In this document: positions 37,054 to 46,900 of the stretch, piece after piece
Numbering within the stretch: the stretch's first letter is position 1
Layout: each line of letters opens with the position of its first letter
DNA from: Microcoleus sp. FACHB-68
GTDB lineage: Bacteria; Cyanobacteriota; Cyanobacteriia; Cyanobacteriales; Oscillatoriaceae
Assembly (NCBI RefSeq): GCF_014695715.1
Contig: NZ_JACJOT010000016.1
Span: forward strand, 1-64,000
DNA: 64,000 nt
Direction of reading: 5' to 3'
Program-made: the position numbers and the translations under genes
The notes under the pieces: generated by a model
Database searches by the model: none
What the model was told of the DNA's origin: nothing
What the model saw: the letters and a program-made list of their open reading frames with translations, nothing else

Positions 37054-37085
37054 AAAAAGCGCCTGACTTCCCATCAGGCGCTTCC
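37054..37085 (-). terminator. ndhB terminator
   Basis: AAGCGCCTGA and TCAGGCGCTT form a 10-bp stem with a short loop; on the minus strand it is followed by TTTTTTTGTG. It lies about 60 nt downstream of the ndhB stop codon. Confidence 0.85.
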
Positions 37086-37143
37086 TCAATAATTGACAGA
37101 ATAAACAACTAACCTGTCTAGTAAACCCTTCCTGAAAAAGAAA

Positions 37144-38718
37144 CTAATTTCTTCTCGCCACCGGCACACTCTTAACAGCCGGCGCAGATGCTACGGACTT
37201 TGGTTGCACCATTGTGGCTTGCAACATCGGAGTCCGGCTGACAGAATTGTTAGCCAAAGTAAACAGAGGGTTAGACAAAATACCTGCCAGAGAAGTCGCA
37301 ATCAATGTTAGGACTAAACCCACTTGCAAAGGCCGCATTCCGCTCAAATCCCAACGGATCGTTGGGTAATTCTTCACAGCATCGGACATTTCCTGGGGTT
37401 CTTTGACAACCATCATCCTGACGACGCGGATGTAGTAGTAAATAGAGACAACACTGGTCACTAACCCCAACAAGACTAAACCGTAAGCACCGGATTGCCA
37501 GCCGGCCCAGAACAGGTAAATCTTGCCAAAGAAGCCGGCAAGCGGAGGAATCCCCCCCAAAGAAAGTAAGCAAATACTCAGTGCTAAAGTCAGCAGGGGA
37601 TCTTTTTGATACAACCCTGAGTATTCGCTAATTTGGTCTGTGCCGGTACGGAGCGTGAAAAGAATAACACAGGCGAAACCTCCCAAGTTCATGAACAGGT
37701 AAATTAGGAGATAAAACACCATGCTGGCATAACCGGCTTGTGTGCCGGTGATTAAGCCAATCATCACAAAGCCGGCTTGGGCGATGGAAGAGTAAGCAAG
37801 CATTCGCTTCATGCTGGTTTGGGCGAGGGCAACGACGTTCCCCAACACCATACTCAACACAGCTAAGGCGGTAAAAACAAAGTGCCACTGTTCGGTGACG
37901 ACGGGGAAAGCAGTGGTTAACAGGCGGATAGCGAGGGCAAATCCAGCGGCTTTGGAACCGACGGAAAGGAAGGCAACAATAGGAGTTGGAGAACCTTCGT
38001 AAACGTCAGGTGTCCACTGGTGGAAGGGAACGGCTGAGATTTTGAAGGAGATGCCGGCAATTGCAAAGACTAAAGCGATGATAACTGCTAAAGATTGACC
38101 GGCATTGGCGTTGGCGATGCCGGCGGCAATTGCACTTAGCTGGGTTTCGCCGCCTGACATTCCGTACAGCAGAGAAACGCCGTAGAGGAAGACTGCCGAA
38201 CTGGACGCGCCGATCAGCAGATATTTTAAGGCGGCTTCATTAGAACGCGGATCTCGCTTGGTGTAGCCGGTGAGTAGGTAGGAGGAGATACTTAGAGTTT
38301 CTAAGGAAATAAAGATCATCACCAGTTCATCAGCGCCGGAGAGGAACATCCCCCCGATGGTGGCGGTGAGTAAAATTGCCAAGAATTCCGCTAGGGAGGT
38401 GCCCGATTGCTCAACGTAGGTGATGGACATTAGAATTGTCACGGCAGCCGAGAGGGCAACTGTGCCGCGAAAAACGAGACTCAGGGGATCGCTGTTAAAG
38501 CCTCCCATAAACCCAATGGTGTTGGTGCTATCCCATTGATAATAAAGGGCGACGGTTGAAGCGAGAAGGCCGGCGATCGCCACGTAGGGTGTCCAACGGG
38601 CGGAGGTGCGCCCGACGATCAGATCGCCCACGAGCACGACCAAGAGGGTGACGATGACGATCCCCTCTGGCAATACTGTGCCGGCGTTTAGCTGGGCTGC
38701 AAGATTGGCAAAGTTCAT
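37144..38718 (-). CDS. ndhB: NAD(P)H-quinone oxidoreductase subunit 2
   Basis: Antiporter-like membrane subunit of the NDH-1 complex in thylakoid membranes, used in respiration, cyclic electron flow and CO2 uptake. 524 residues from ATG 38718, with about fourteen membrane segments; motifs include [50 protein letters not shown] and [16 protein letters not shown], with key lysines. The open frame extends 13 residues further, but [14 protein letters not shown] is the usual start. Single gene, with its own terminator. Confidence 0.96.
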   Translation of the reverse strand: MNFANLAAQLNAGTVLPEGIVIVTLLVVLVGDLIVGRTSARWTPYVAIAGLLASTVALYYQWDSTNTIGFMGGFNSDPLSLVFRGTVALSAAVTILMSITYVEQSGTSLAEFLAILLTATIGGMFLSGADELVMIFISLETLSISSYLLTGYTKRDPRSNEAALKYLLIGASSSAVFLYGVSLLYGMSGGETQLSAIAAGIANANAGQSLAVIIALVFAIAGISFKISAVPFHQWTPDVYEGSPTPIVAFLSVGSKAAGFALAIRLLTTAFPVVTEQWHFVFTALAVLSMVLGNVVALAQTSMKRMLAYSSIAQAGFVMIGLITGTQAGYASMVFYLLIYLFMNLGGFACVILFTLRTGTDQISEYSGLYQKDPLLTLALSICLLSLGGIPPLAGFFGKIYLFWAGWQSGAYGLVLLGLVTSVVSIYYYIRVVRMMVVKEPQEMSDAVKNYPTIRWDLSGMRPLQVGLVLTLIATSLAGILSNPLFTLANNSVSRTPMLQATMVQPKSVASAPAVKSVPVARRN

Positions 38719-39137
38719 AAGGCTAATTAGGCAGATATTGGTAGCGCTTGGCAGCAATGCTTAAAATTATTTTACAATCTTGAATTTTACCGCGTTCTCT
38801 GACCCACTCTAGGGTAATGTGGGCGTTCGCGTCAATTTTGCCGGCTCGATAACAGTTTTAAAATCCGCCAGTTATCAAGTTTTAAGTTATAAATTAATGC
38901 TTGATTGGCTATGCGTGATAGCAGTTGCCGGTGATTAATGTTAAATTCTTTTGAAGTACAATCGCAGCAATTAACACCTCACCCATAAAGCATTAATTCA
39001 GTTCTTCTGCATCGGAAATTTTATCGTTTCCTTTTTTAAAAAAGAAAAAGATTTTAGAAGTTCGTCGCAAAAAATTGTGAGAACTTTAGACAAGGCTAGC
39101 TTTCACAAAAGAAAAGATATTTTAGAAAGAATATCAC
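38719..39137. other. AT-rich spacer between ndhB and proC
   Basis: About 420 bp of AT-rich sequence upstream of ndhB. It presumably holds the ndhB promoter. No gene or repeat recognised. Confidence 0.4.
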
Positions 39138-39959
39138 TCACGAATTGCCAAGTTCTTTAGACCGGCACGCCGCTGCTTTCACTGCTTCAATTAAAGCTGA
39201 ACGGAAGCCGGCATTTTCTAATTGCGCGATGCCGGCAATTGTGGTGCCACCCGGACTCGTTACCCGATCCTTCAAGTCAGCAGGGTGCATTCCCGATTCT
39301 TGCAACAGCATGGCTGTTCCCAAGACTGTTTGCAGTGCCAACTTCTGCGCGACTGCACGAGGCAGCCCTGCATAAACACCACCATCTGTCAAGGCTTCTA
39401 TCAAAATTGCCACATAACCAGGGCCAGAACCCGAAAGGCCGGTTACAGCATCCATCATCGATTCGGGAACTTCTACCACTTCCCCCACTGCCTGAAGGAT
39501 TTGCTGCGCTTGCTCTAGATGTTGGGCTTGGACGTGTTTGCCGGCTGCAATAGCTGAAATGCCGGCTCCTACGGTTGCCGGGGTGTTTGGCATTGCTCGA
39601 ATCACCGGCCAACCGGGAAAGGCTAATTCTAGCTTGCTGACTGTAACGCCGGCTAAAATCGACACCACCACCGGGATACGGTTATCTGTTACGCAGGCAA
39701 CTGTCTGGGCAATTTCTACCGTCAGTGCGTCAAATACTTGAGGTTTCACCGCCAACAGCAGTACATCTGTGGCAAAAGCAACGGCGCGATTGTCTGCTGT
39801 CACCTGCACACCGTATTGCTGCGATAAAACACTGCGCCGATGCGGTTGGGGATCGCTCACTAAAACTTCGTCAGACCGATAAATTTGTTGAGCGACCAAA
39901 CGGGATAATAGAGCTTCTCCCATTACCCCACCGCCAATGATGCCAAGCTTGATACTCAT
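39138..39959 (-). CDS. proC: pyrroline-5-carboxylate reductase
   Basis: Last step of proline synthesis, NAD(P)H-dependent. The 273-residue protein shows GIIGGGVMGEALLSRL (7-22), the VIRAMPNTPATVGAGISAI motif, the SGPGYV segment, and VTSPGGTTIAGI near the C-terminus. It is the last gene of a minus-strand series pipX, pipY, sepF, proC that is a familiar order in cyanobacteria. Confidence 0.96.
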   Translation of the reverse strand: MSIKLGIIGGGVMGEALLSRLVAQQIYRSDEVLVSDPQPHRRSVLSQQYGVQVTADNRAVAFATDVLLLAVKPQVFDALTVEIAQTVACVTDNRIPVVVSILAGVTVSKLELAFPGWPVIRAMPNTPATVGAGISAIAAGKHVQAQHLEQAQQILQAVGEVVEVPESMMDAVTGLSGSGPGYVAILIEALTDGGVYAGLPRAVAQKLALQTVLGTAMLLQESGMHPADLKDRVTSPGGTTIAGIAQLENAGFRSALIEAVKAAACRSKELGNS

Positions 39960-40009
39960 TTGTCCTTTATTCTTAGGGGTCAGTTGTTTTGGCCACTGAC
40001 CGCTGTACA

Positions 40010-40031
40010 GGCGGGTTTCAGCAACCCGCCC
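40010..40031. terminator. GC-rich hairpin downstream of sepF
   Basis: GGCGGGTT and AACCCGCC pair around a CAGC-type loop, 20 nt after the sepF stop codon (minus strand). No T-run follows, so termination is uncertain; it could instead protect the transcript end. Confidence 0.45.
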
Positions 40032-40050
40032 TTACCGACGACTAATAACT

Positions 40051-40635
40051 TTATTGAACCATGCGTACTTGTTCTGGCGTCCAGTTGGGAGCGGGTGCTG
40101 TGCCGGCTGGGCGAGAAGTCCGCAGGTGCGGCTGCAGAACGTCATGAACAACACCGGATTGGGTGCTGACTTGAACACAGCTCGGTGTAAAGAGGAAGAT
40201 GCTTTCCCCAATGCGTTCTTGATGGCCATCCAGGGCATAGGTGCCGCCGGCAATAAAGTCTACAGCCCGCTGAGCTTGGTCTGGGTCCATCAAGGTCAGA
40301 TTTAAAACAACCGACTTGCGTCCCCGCAGCGCTTGAATCGCTTGAGGCATTTCTTCAAAGGTGCGGGGTTCCATTACCACCACTTCAGAGATTCCGTTTG
40401 CAGCTCCTGGCAATCCAATCACATTATTTATTCCTGTACCGATAGGTGCGCCTGTCATAGCTTGCTCGCGTAATCGAGCGCGATTTGGACGGTCTTCTGC
40501 CGTTTGAGGCGAGGCATTTTCATCTTGATAGACCGTTTGATATCTGTCTCCTTCCATCTCGTCGTATTCGTACTCGTAATCAACGGATTGGTTGAGACCG
40601 ACAAAGTCACGTAGCTTTGAAAAAATGGTGTTCAC
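40051..40635 (-). CDS. sepF: cell division protein SepF
   Basis: SepF/Cdv2 (DUF552) links FtsZ to the membrane and assists septum formation. 194 residues: an N-terminal amphipathic segment ([13 protein letters not shown]) for membrane binding, an acidic/Tyr-rich linker ([17 protein letters not shown]), and the C-terminal core ([63 protein letters not shown]). It lies 338 bp downstream of pipY on the same strand, with an unassigned spacer between them. Confidence 0.95.
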   Translation of the reverse strand: MNTIFSKLRDFVGLNQSVDYEYEYDEMEGDRYQTVYQDENASPQTAEDRPNRARLREQAMTGAPIGTGINNVIGLPGAANGISEVVVMEPRTFEEMPQAIQALRGRKSVVLNLTLMDPDQAQRAVDFIAGGTYALDGHQERIGESIFLFTPSCVQVSTQSGVVHDVLQPHLRTSRPAGTAPAPNWTPEQVRMVQ

Positions 40636-40973
40636 GGTTGACGCTCCATTACAACTAGGGTTAACTCTAACAAACAGATTCCCTCGATAGGAAGATTAAG
40701 CAAAGCTTCTCGTTAAAAGTTTTTGGACAAAAACCCTATTCACTTTAAGCGTTTGAATTGGATTTTATGGCTACGATCACATTTTTTAGCCGGCTCCAGA
40801 AGAATTTACTGGTTGCTGACTTTTTTGAGATCGCTTGGCGGGTATTTGAAGGGCTTCCTAGGGGAATCTGGTTTCCGCTCACTCCTTAAGTGTTAAGTTC
40901 TATGTCCTCTGCACTGTCCAATTTAACAGCTTATTTTATACCGCAACCGGCGTTTTTGTTATTAACCAGAGAA

Positions 40974-41639
40974 TTATGTTGTCCGTTTGCCAAATAGAAT
41001 CGTCCCCAGCCGGATCATCGTCGCGCCGGCTTTAACCGCTAGCGGGTAATCATCAGACATTCCCATTGACAGTTGTTGCATTTGCACATTTGGCCAGTTT
41101 TGTTCTGCAATCTGAGCGGCCAGTTCACGGGTGCGCTCAAACACAGCCAAGGTTTCAGCCTCATCGATGTCGATGGGAGGAATTGTCATCAAACCTTGAA
41201 TTTGCAGATGCCGGCACTGAGCGAGATCAGGCAGATCCGCGAGTAAATCGGGGATTGTCCAGCCAAATTTGCCGGGATCGCTCAAAATTTTCACCTGTAA
41301 GCAAACTTGGGGCGTAAAAGACCCCTCACAAGCCAGCCGGTCTAAGCGCTGAGCTAATTTTAAGCTGTCTACCGAATGAATCCACTGAAATTGCTCCAAA
41401 GCTTTTTGAACTTTGTTGCTTTGTAGATGCCCGATCAAGTGCCAAGTGATATCTGGCAAATCGGATAACTGTGTTTGTTTGGCTTCCGCTTCTTGGATGC
41501 GACTTTCGCCAAAATCCCGAATTCCGGCTGCGTAAGCTTCTCGCATTGCATCCACCGGCACCTGCTTGGTGACGGCAATCAATCGCACATCAGCCGGTAA
41601 GCCGGCGCGAATATTCCTAATCCGCTCAGCAATCGTCAT
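40974..41639 (-). CDS. pipY: PLP homeostasis protein PipY (YggS family)
   Basis: Single-domain PLP-binding protein of the YggS/PLPBP family that regulates vitamin B6 and amino-acid balance. The 221-residue protein has VRLIAVTKQVPVDAMREAY with the PLP lysine, WHLIGHLQSNKVQKAL, IHSVDSLKLAQRL, GLMTIPPI, and LSMGMSDDYPLAVKAGATMIRLGT. Its ATG overlaps the stop of pipX by 4 nt (ATGA), the coupling known for cyanobacterial pipX-pipY. Confidence 0.95.
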   Translation of the reverse strand: MTIAERIRNIRAGLPADVRLIAVTKQVPVDAMREAYAAGIRDFGESRIQEAEAKQTQLSDLPDITWHLIGHLQSNKVQKALEQFQWIHSVDSLKLAQRLDRLACEGSFTPQVCLQVKILSDPGKFGWTIPDLLADLPDLAQCRHLQIQGLMTIPPIDIDEAETLAVFERTRELAAQIAEQNWPNVQMQQLSMGMSDDYPLAVKAGATMIRLGTILFGKRTT

Positions 41640-41905
41640 TGAAATGTCCGGTGATGAATCACTTGCAGTTGATCGTACTCCTTCATCTGGCCGGTGCGGC
41701 GAAGCAAGCGTAAGCGATTTTCTACCATTAAGCGAGCGTCAGCGCGAGTAACCGGCTCAAATTTCATGCCTGTGGTGCCGGCACTCACCAGAAAAAATAA
41801 GCGTTGGGCGTAGAGTGTGGTGAACAATTCCTGATCCTCGCCCAGCACACATATCTGGTAAAGCAGGCCAAACGTGGGATGATTTAAGTAATTTTCTGTA
41901 TCCAT
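41636..41905 (-). CDS. pipX: PII-interacting protein X
   Basis: Adaptor that binds either the nitrogen regulator PII or the activator NtcA, tuning nitrogen-responsive transcription to 2-oxoglutarate. 89 residues, matching PipX over its whole length: YLNHPTFGLLYQIC, the Tudor-like FFLVSAGTTGMKFEPVTRADARLMVENRLRLLRR region and the C-terminal helices. Overlaps pipY by 4 nt. Confidence 0.95.
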   Translation of the reverse strand: MDTENYLNHPTFGLLYQICVLGEDQELFTTLYAQRLFFLVSAGTTGMKFEPVTRADARLMVENRLRLLRRTGQMKEYDQLQVIHHRTFQ

Positions 41906-42028
41906 TGATTGTCCGATTCGCCTCTGGCATGGCTCAACGTAAGATATTTAAGAAACAAGGGATTTCGGGTCTGTACTGGAAAGCTGATGCGATCACCCAC
42001 GCCTGACTTTCCTCAACAAGTTTTAACT

Positions 42029-42442
42029 TCAAGCGCAAAACGCCAACGCGGTTGCGGTGCAATACTCTCCATCGTGGCTAATGCTAAGCTGCCACTGGCA
42101 CTGTCCCCAATCAGCAACCAAAGCGGCAGCGGAGCCATATAGGCAGACTTGCGGTGCACCCGTAAGTTGGCGTTGAATTTCAACATCGGTGTAGCGGATT
42201 CCCTGCCAGCCGGTTCCCAACGCTTTAACAACCGCTTCTTTGGCGGCCCAGCGCCCTGCAAACCGTTTGATTGAAGCTTGATTCCCGCCTCCGCTTCTGG
42301 TGCGTGAATTGCCTTCCAATTGGGTACAATCGCGCTGTTCAGCCGGGGTGTAGACTCGCCGCACAAAGCGCTCACCAAAGCGGTCTAACGCTCCTTGAAT
42401 TCGGGGAATGTAAACAATATCAGTACCGAGGTGAATGGTCAA
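42029..42442 (-). CDS. acpS: holo-[acyl-carrier-protein] synthase
   Basis: Transfers 4'-phosphopantetheine from CoA to acyl carrier protein. 137 residues with the AcpS signatures HLGTDIVYIPRI (metal Asp) and FAGRWAAKEAVVKALGTG (Glu-Ala-x3-Lys), and the terminal SISHDGEYCTATALA. There is no good ATG: TTG 42442 follows GGAGAG by about 8 nt and is preferred; TTG 42466 would add eight residues. Plausibly in the same transcript direction as pabB upstream. Confidence 0.9.
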   Translation of the reverse strand: MTIHLGTDIVYIPRIQGALDRFGERFVRRVYTPAEQRDCTQLEGNSRTRSGGGNQASIKRFAGRWAAKEAVVKALGTGWQGIRYTDVEIQRQLTGAPQVCLYGSAAALVADWGQCQWQLSISHDGEYCTATALAFCA

Positions 42443-42545
42443 AGTGGCTGCTCTCCACGATGTCAACCATTACTTTAAGAGAAAATGCCCCCCATTGCGC
42501 GAATGTTTGTTTCTTTTGACAATAGGGCTTTGAGCGCTACGGTAA

Positions 42546-44000
42546 TCAGGGGGGATATATTTGAGTTTGTTTGAGGGCGGCGAGCTGAGCTTTTGCTTTT
42601 TGCAAAGATTCACCCCACTCTTTTTCCGGATCGCTGTCTGCAACAATGCCGGCACCGACTTGACCCCAAACAATATTTGAATGCTGTGTTGAGCTTGACT
42701 CTGGAGTGAATAATAGGGTGCGGATTAGGATATTTAAGTCTAAGTTGCCTTGCCAATCTAAATAGCCGCAAGAACCGTAGAACAAATTGCGACGCACCGG
42801 CTCTAATTCTTCAATAATTTCCATGCAGCGAACTTTGGGGCAGCCGGTGATCGTGCCGCCGGGAAACATGGCGCGAATTAAATCTACGGCGTCACAATTT
42901 GGTTGCATTGTGCCGATGACGTTGCTAACGAGATGCATGACATGACTGTAGCGCTCGATTGTAAGTAATTCATCTACAAAAACCGATCCCCACTCACACA
43001 CTCGCCCTAAATCATTGCGCTCTAAGTCAACGAGCATGATGTGTTCGGCTTGTTCTTTAATATTGGCGAGTAAGTCTTTGGCGAGTTGTTCATCAAGTGC
43101 CGGTGTGCTGCCGCGTGAGCGGGTACCGGCAATCGGGCGGGTTTGGGCTTGCCGGTTTTGCAGCTGCACTAACCGTTCTGGAGAACAGCTGATCATGTCT
43201 CCCCACGGTGTTTGCCAGTAACTAGCGAAGGGAGAAGGATTAATTTGTTGCAAGGCGCGATAAATCGACCAACTTTCAGCATTGGTGCGGGTTTCAAATC
43301 TCAGGGAAAGATTGGCTTGAAAGATATCACCGGCACGAATATATTTTTGAGCTTGCAGAACGGCTGCCTGATATTCTGCTTGAGACATTTGAAATTTAGG
43401 AGCCGGCATTGGGGAATTAAGAGATTTCTCCCCCTCTCCCTCTCTCCCCTTCTCCGCCTTTGTTCCTTTCTCTACTTGCCCCTGCATTCGATCCAGTTCA
43501 CCGGCATCGCTAGCGGCTAACCACAGGGTTTGCTCGTGATGATCGAGGACGGCAAAGGATGCCGGTTCGTACCAATAGGCAACCGGAAACGGCAGGGGAT
43601 CGGGTTTTAAATCGGGTAGACGCTCAATTTCTTTGGCCAAATCGTAGCCTAGCCAGCCCAGCCAGCCGCCGGTGAAGGGCAGTTCTGAGTCCTGAGTTGT
43701 GAGTTCTGAGTTTGTGGCGCGTTGTAGCTGGCGGCGGAGGAAGGGAAGAATTTCACCCACTGCCGGTGTCCACATTTGGAGTTGGCCCTCTACGATTCGA
43801 GGAGCGCCGGCACAGATGGAATATCGCGTTAGGGGTTGACAGTATCCATTTGGTATGTACGGACTTTCTAGCAGCGTGGCAATTGCGTTTGTGGATGAGT
43901 TGCCGGCATTTGAGATGCGAAAAAGAGTGTCAAAGACTTCTGAGCCGGTACGATTGTTTAAGGGAATTTTTCGCCAATACCAGGGTTGTATAGGTTGCAT
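42546..44000 (-). CDS. pabB: anthranilate/aminodeoxychorismate synthase component I family
   Basis: Chorismate-utilising enzyme (484 residues), most like PabB (p-aminobenzoate for folate) in length and organisation. Motifs: GGWLGWLGYDLAKEIERLP, FSCSPERL-like SCSPERLVQL, PIAGTRSRG, LVDLERNDLGRVCE, GTITGCPKVRCMEII, and NLDLNILIRTLL. In PIAGTR the residue equivalent to the covalent Lys of E. coli PabB is Ala, as in TrpE, so the PabB name is provisional. A Lys/Glu/Gly-rich insert (TKAEKGREGEGEKS) near residue 180 corresponds to a purine-rich repeat. Confidence 0.8.
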   Translation of the reverse strand: MQPIQPWYWRKIPLNNRTGSEVFDTLFRISNAGNSSTNAIATLLESPYIPNGYCQPLTRYSICAGAPRIVEGQLQMWTPAVGEILPFLRRQLQRATNSELTTQDSELPFTGGWLGWLGYDLAKEIERLPDLKPDPLPFPVAYWYEPASFAVLDHHEQTLWLAASDAGELDRMQGQVEKGTKAEKGREGEGEKSLNSPMPAPKFQMSQAEYQAAVLQAQKYIRAGDIFQANLSLRFETRTNAESWSIYRALQQINPSPFASYWQTPWGDMISCSPERLVQLQNRQAQTRPIAGTRSRGSTPALDEQLAKDLLANIKEQAEHIMLVDLERNDLGRVCEWGSVFVDELLTIERYSHVMHLVSNVIGTMQPNCDAVDLIRAMFPGGTITGCPKVRCMEIIEELEPVRRNLFYGSCGYLDWQGNLDLNILIRTLLFTPESSSTQHSNIVWGQVGAGIVADSDPEKEWGESLQKAKAQLAALKQTQIYPP

Positions 44001-44041
44001 GAGAATGTTGGAGTCATCTCCAATTTAATATTTAAAATTAA

Positions 44042-45046
44042 TCAGACTTCCCATCCCCAAATCAACCGCGCTGCCCAGAAAAAAATTAAGCCGGTTAAGG
44101 CGATTCCGTCCCAGGTTTTTAAGCGCAATTGATACCACTCAACGCGATGTTGATTTGGGGTGGTAAAACCACGCACTTGCATCGCGCTAGCGATTTGAGC
44201 AGCACGTAAAAGTAAATTTTCTAGCAATTTTTCGGCAACCATTAACCAAACTTGTGTAGCACCCCGGAAGCCAAGTTTTTTCCAGTTAATTGCCCGCGTC
44301 CAGATGGAACGAACTAAGTTTTGTACTTCTTCCAAAACGAGGGGAATAAATCGCAAAGATAAGGTTAAAGTCAGGGCAATTTCTGTTACCGGCCAGTTGA
44401 AACGTCGCAGGGGTTGCATTAAGCTTTCAATGCCGGCTGTAATTTCTTCGGGTGCTGTGGTGAGCAGGTAGAGGTTTGTACTGTAAATTACTGTGAAGTA
44501 TAAGGTACTGAGGCTGATGGCGAGTTCCAGTGAGCGTCGGCTAATTTTTATTGGCCCTCGATTAAATAAAATGTAATTGTAGTTGGTGGGTTGAGGCAGA
44601 TTTTTGAGTTCGGTTTGTGTGCCGGCACTTCCATCTTTCTCTGCCTTCTCTCCCCAACCAAAAGGCTTATACCAGGGGGTGCGGCGCACCGGCACAGGCG
44701 CTAAAGTTGCCGGCTGCTGGGCAAACGTTATCTCATTTGCCGGCAGTCTGGGTTGATAGCTAACAGCCATTCCATCGGGCGCGAAAGCCCCCAAAACGAA
44801 GATAAAGGTACATAACGTTAGCAGCCATCCTAATTGCTGCCGCCATACCCGCAAGGGAATTTTTGCACTGAGTGTCAGCACAATTAGAATGAGTACCAGA
44901 GCGAGACGCCAGAGCGAATTTGCCAGAAGCGGGGCAATTAAAAAGCTCATCAGCCATGCGATTTTAACGCGCGAATCCAGCCGGTGTAGCCAAGTAATCG
45001 GTTGTTCTAGATATAGTCCAAGCGGGAGTGAGCGCAGTAAATCCAT
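44042..45046 (-). CDS. ecfT: energy-coupling factor transporter membrane subunit (EcfT/CbiQ)
   Basis: CbiQ-family (PF02361) scaffold membrane protein of vitamin/metal ECF transporters. 334 residues, with hydrophobic N- and C-terminal parts; the signature Ala-Arg-Gly-like helices are LLLRAAQIASAMQVRGF near the C-terminus. The middle has a long hydrophilic insert (about 120-160, WGEKAEKDGSAGTQTE) unlike the family norm. No A or S component lies nearby. It starts 360 bp downstream of der and ends 41 bp upstream of the pabB start. Confidence 0.85.
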   Translation of the reverse strand: MDLLRSLPLGLYLEQPITWLHRLDSRVKIAWLMSFLIAPLLANSLWRLALVLILIVLTLSAKIPLRVWRQQLGWLLTLCTFIFVLGAFAPDGMAVSYQPRLPANEITFAQQPATLAPVPVRRTPWYKPFGWGEKAEKDGSAGTQTELKNLPQPTNYNYILFNRGPIKISRRSLELAISLSTLYFTVIYSTNLYLLTTAPEEITAGIESLMQPLRRFNWPVTEIALTLTLSLRFIPLVLEEVQNLVRSIWTRAINWKKLGFRGATQVWLMVAEKLLENLLLRAAQIASAMQVRGFTTPNQHRVEWYQLRLKTWDGIALTGLIFFWAARLIWGWEV

Positions 45047-45405
45047 CTGAAGGTTTTAACTTTTAACGTTTGTTATAAATTTTACAGTTAGGTTATTTCA
45101 TATTGGTATAAAAAAAATGGTTTTTGAGCAACCTATATTTTATATTCTTTAGTGGTTTCACTCAAAAACATTAATTTATTTACTTATAAGATAATAAATT
45201 ATTCTTAATTTTTATCTATTTGTTAAATTAACAATTTTTTGGTTAGAATCTGTTTGATTTTTAATTAAACTCTCTCAGGGATTTGGCATAATCTGTATGG
45301 AATAGGGGCGTTAGAACCGGCACTGTTAGCGTATCGAAAATTCGCCCCTACAGCTCATGAAGAGTTTAGATTTCCCATTCAATCTAAACTCTAAAATATC
45401 AAACT
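45047..45405. other. AT-rich spacer between ecfT and der
   Basis: 359 bp, very AT-rich; contains a weak inverted pair GGGGCG (45306-45311) and CGCCCC. No gene is visible. Confidence 0.4.
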
Positions 45406-46767
45406 CTAATGGCGGGTCGCCCGGTTAGCGGTTTCCCGTTCTGCTTCACGAGGTTTTTTGCCACGCCAGAGCAAACGAATTGGAGTGCCGGTGAAATCCA
45501 GATGTTTACGGAATTGACGTTCGATGTATTGGCGGTAGTTGTCATTAAACCGCTGGATATCGTTGACAAACAAGGCAATTGTAGGCGGTTGACTTTTGAC
45601 TTGAGTGCCGTAATAAATTTTTCCTTGCCGGCCTTGACGAGTGGTTGGGGGAGAGTGCCAGCTGAGGGCTTCTTGCAAGACTTCATTAATGACAGCAGTG
45701 CTGATGCGGCGTTTATGCTGTTCAGCGGCGGTATTCACTAAGTCTATAATCTTCTCAACTCGCTGGCCGGTTTGGGCGCTGACAAAAATGGTTTCTGCCC
45801 AACCCAAAAAATACATCCGGTCTTTGATCTGTCTTTCGTATTCGTAAATCGTGTGAGAGTCTTTGTCAACTGCATCCCATTTGTTGACAACAAGGATACA
45901 GGCGCGACCTTCTTCTTCAATGCGACCGGCAAGTTTTTGATCTTGTTCAGTAATGCCATCTACAGCGTCAATCACGAGTAAGACGACATCCGCGCGGCGA
46001 ATCGCTTTAAAAGCACGATTAATTCCAAAAAACTCCGGCCCATACTCGACGTTTTTCTTTTTGCGGATACCGGCTGTGTCGATCAGGCGATAGGTTTGGC
46101 CATTGCGTTCCACCACCATATCAATCGCATCACGGGTGGTGCCAGAAATCGGGCTAACAATCGCGCGGTTTTCCCCTACAAAGGCATTCAAAAGGCTGGA
46201 TTTGCCGACATTGGGGCGTCCAACAATGGCAACTTTAATCTCAGGGGTTTCGGCGATTTCCTCCACCGACGGCAAATAAGTCAGCACCACATCCAGTAAG
46301 TCACCCGTTCCGCTACCGTGAATCGCAGAAATGGGATAAGGTTCTCCCAGCCCTAGTTCCCAAAATTGGGCAGCTTGGGTTAATCCTTGTTCAGGTGACT
46401 CGCATTTGTTGACGGCAAGTAAAACAGGTACAGTTTGTTGGCGCAACCAGTCTGCAATTGTTTGATCAGCAGTTGTCGGGCCTGTTTGTCCGTCTACAAC
46501 GAAGATCGCAACGCTAGACTCTGCCAACGCAGCCAACGCTTGTTCGCGGATCAGGGGTAAAAATTCAGTGTTATCGTCAAAAACTAAACCGCCGGTGTCT
46601 ACGACCATAAATTCGCGATCGCCCCAGAAGGCTTGCTGGTAGGTGCGATCTCGCGTTACGCCCGGTTCATCATGCACAATAGCATCTTGTGCGCCGGCGA
46701 GGCGATTGACAAAGGTGGATTTGCCCACGTTTGGGCGTCCGATAATAGCAACAATGGGCAAAGACAT
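45406..46767 (-). CDS. der: ribosome-associated GTPase Der (EngA)
   Basis: Tandem G-domain GTPase needed for 50S ribosome assembly. 453 residues with two P-loops (GRPNVGKST at 10-18; GRPNVGKSS near 184), two DxxG motifs ([15 protein letters not shown]), two NKxD motifs (NKCE; NKWD) and the C-terminal KH-like domain ([19 protein letters not shown]). It is a single gene with its own promoter region upstream. Confidence 0.97.
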   Translation of the reverse strand: MSLPIVAIIGRPNVGKSTFVNRLAGAQDAIVHDEPGVTRDRTYQQAFWGDREFMVVDTGGLVFDDNTEFLPLIREQALAALAESSVAIFVVDGQTGPTTADQTIADWLRQQTVPVLLAVNKCESPEQGLTQAAQFWELGLGEPYPISAIHGSGTGDLLDVVLTYLPSVEEIAETPEIKVAIVGRPNVGKSSLLNAFVGENRAIVSPISGTTRDAIDMVVERNGQTYRLIDTAGIRKKKNVEYGPEFFGINRAFKAIRRADVVLLVIDAVDGITEQDQKLAGRIEEEGRACILVVNKWDAVDKDSHTIYEYERQIKDRMYFLGWAETIFVSAQTGQRVEKIIDLVNTAAEQHKRRISTAVINEVLQEALSWHSPPTTRQGRQGKIYYGTQVKSQPPTIALFVNDIQRFNDNYRQYIERQFRKHLDFTGTPIRLLWRGKKPREAERETANRATRH

Positions 46768-46900
46768 AACCGGAATTCAAGCGCTTAGCCGCGCTGAGGG
46801 AGCTGTAAATTACTATTGTACTCGCTGTCTCGGATTAGAGGCTATCGGCTACTTAAATTGCGGGGAAGTAAAATTTCAAACTCAAATCTCAAATTAAAAG

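Noticed and set aside
45306-45352. Terminator from the GGGGCG/CGCCCC pair in the ecfT-der spacer
   Set aside because: Only six pairs with a loop of about 35 nt and no T-run.
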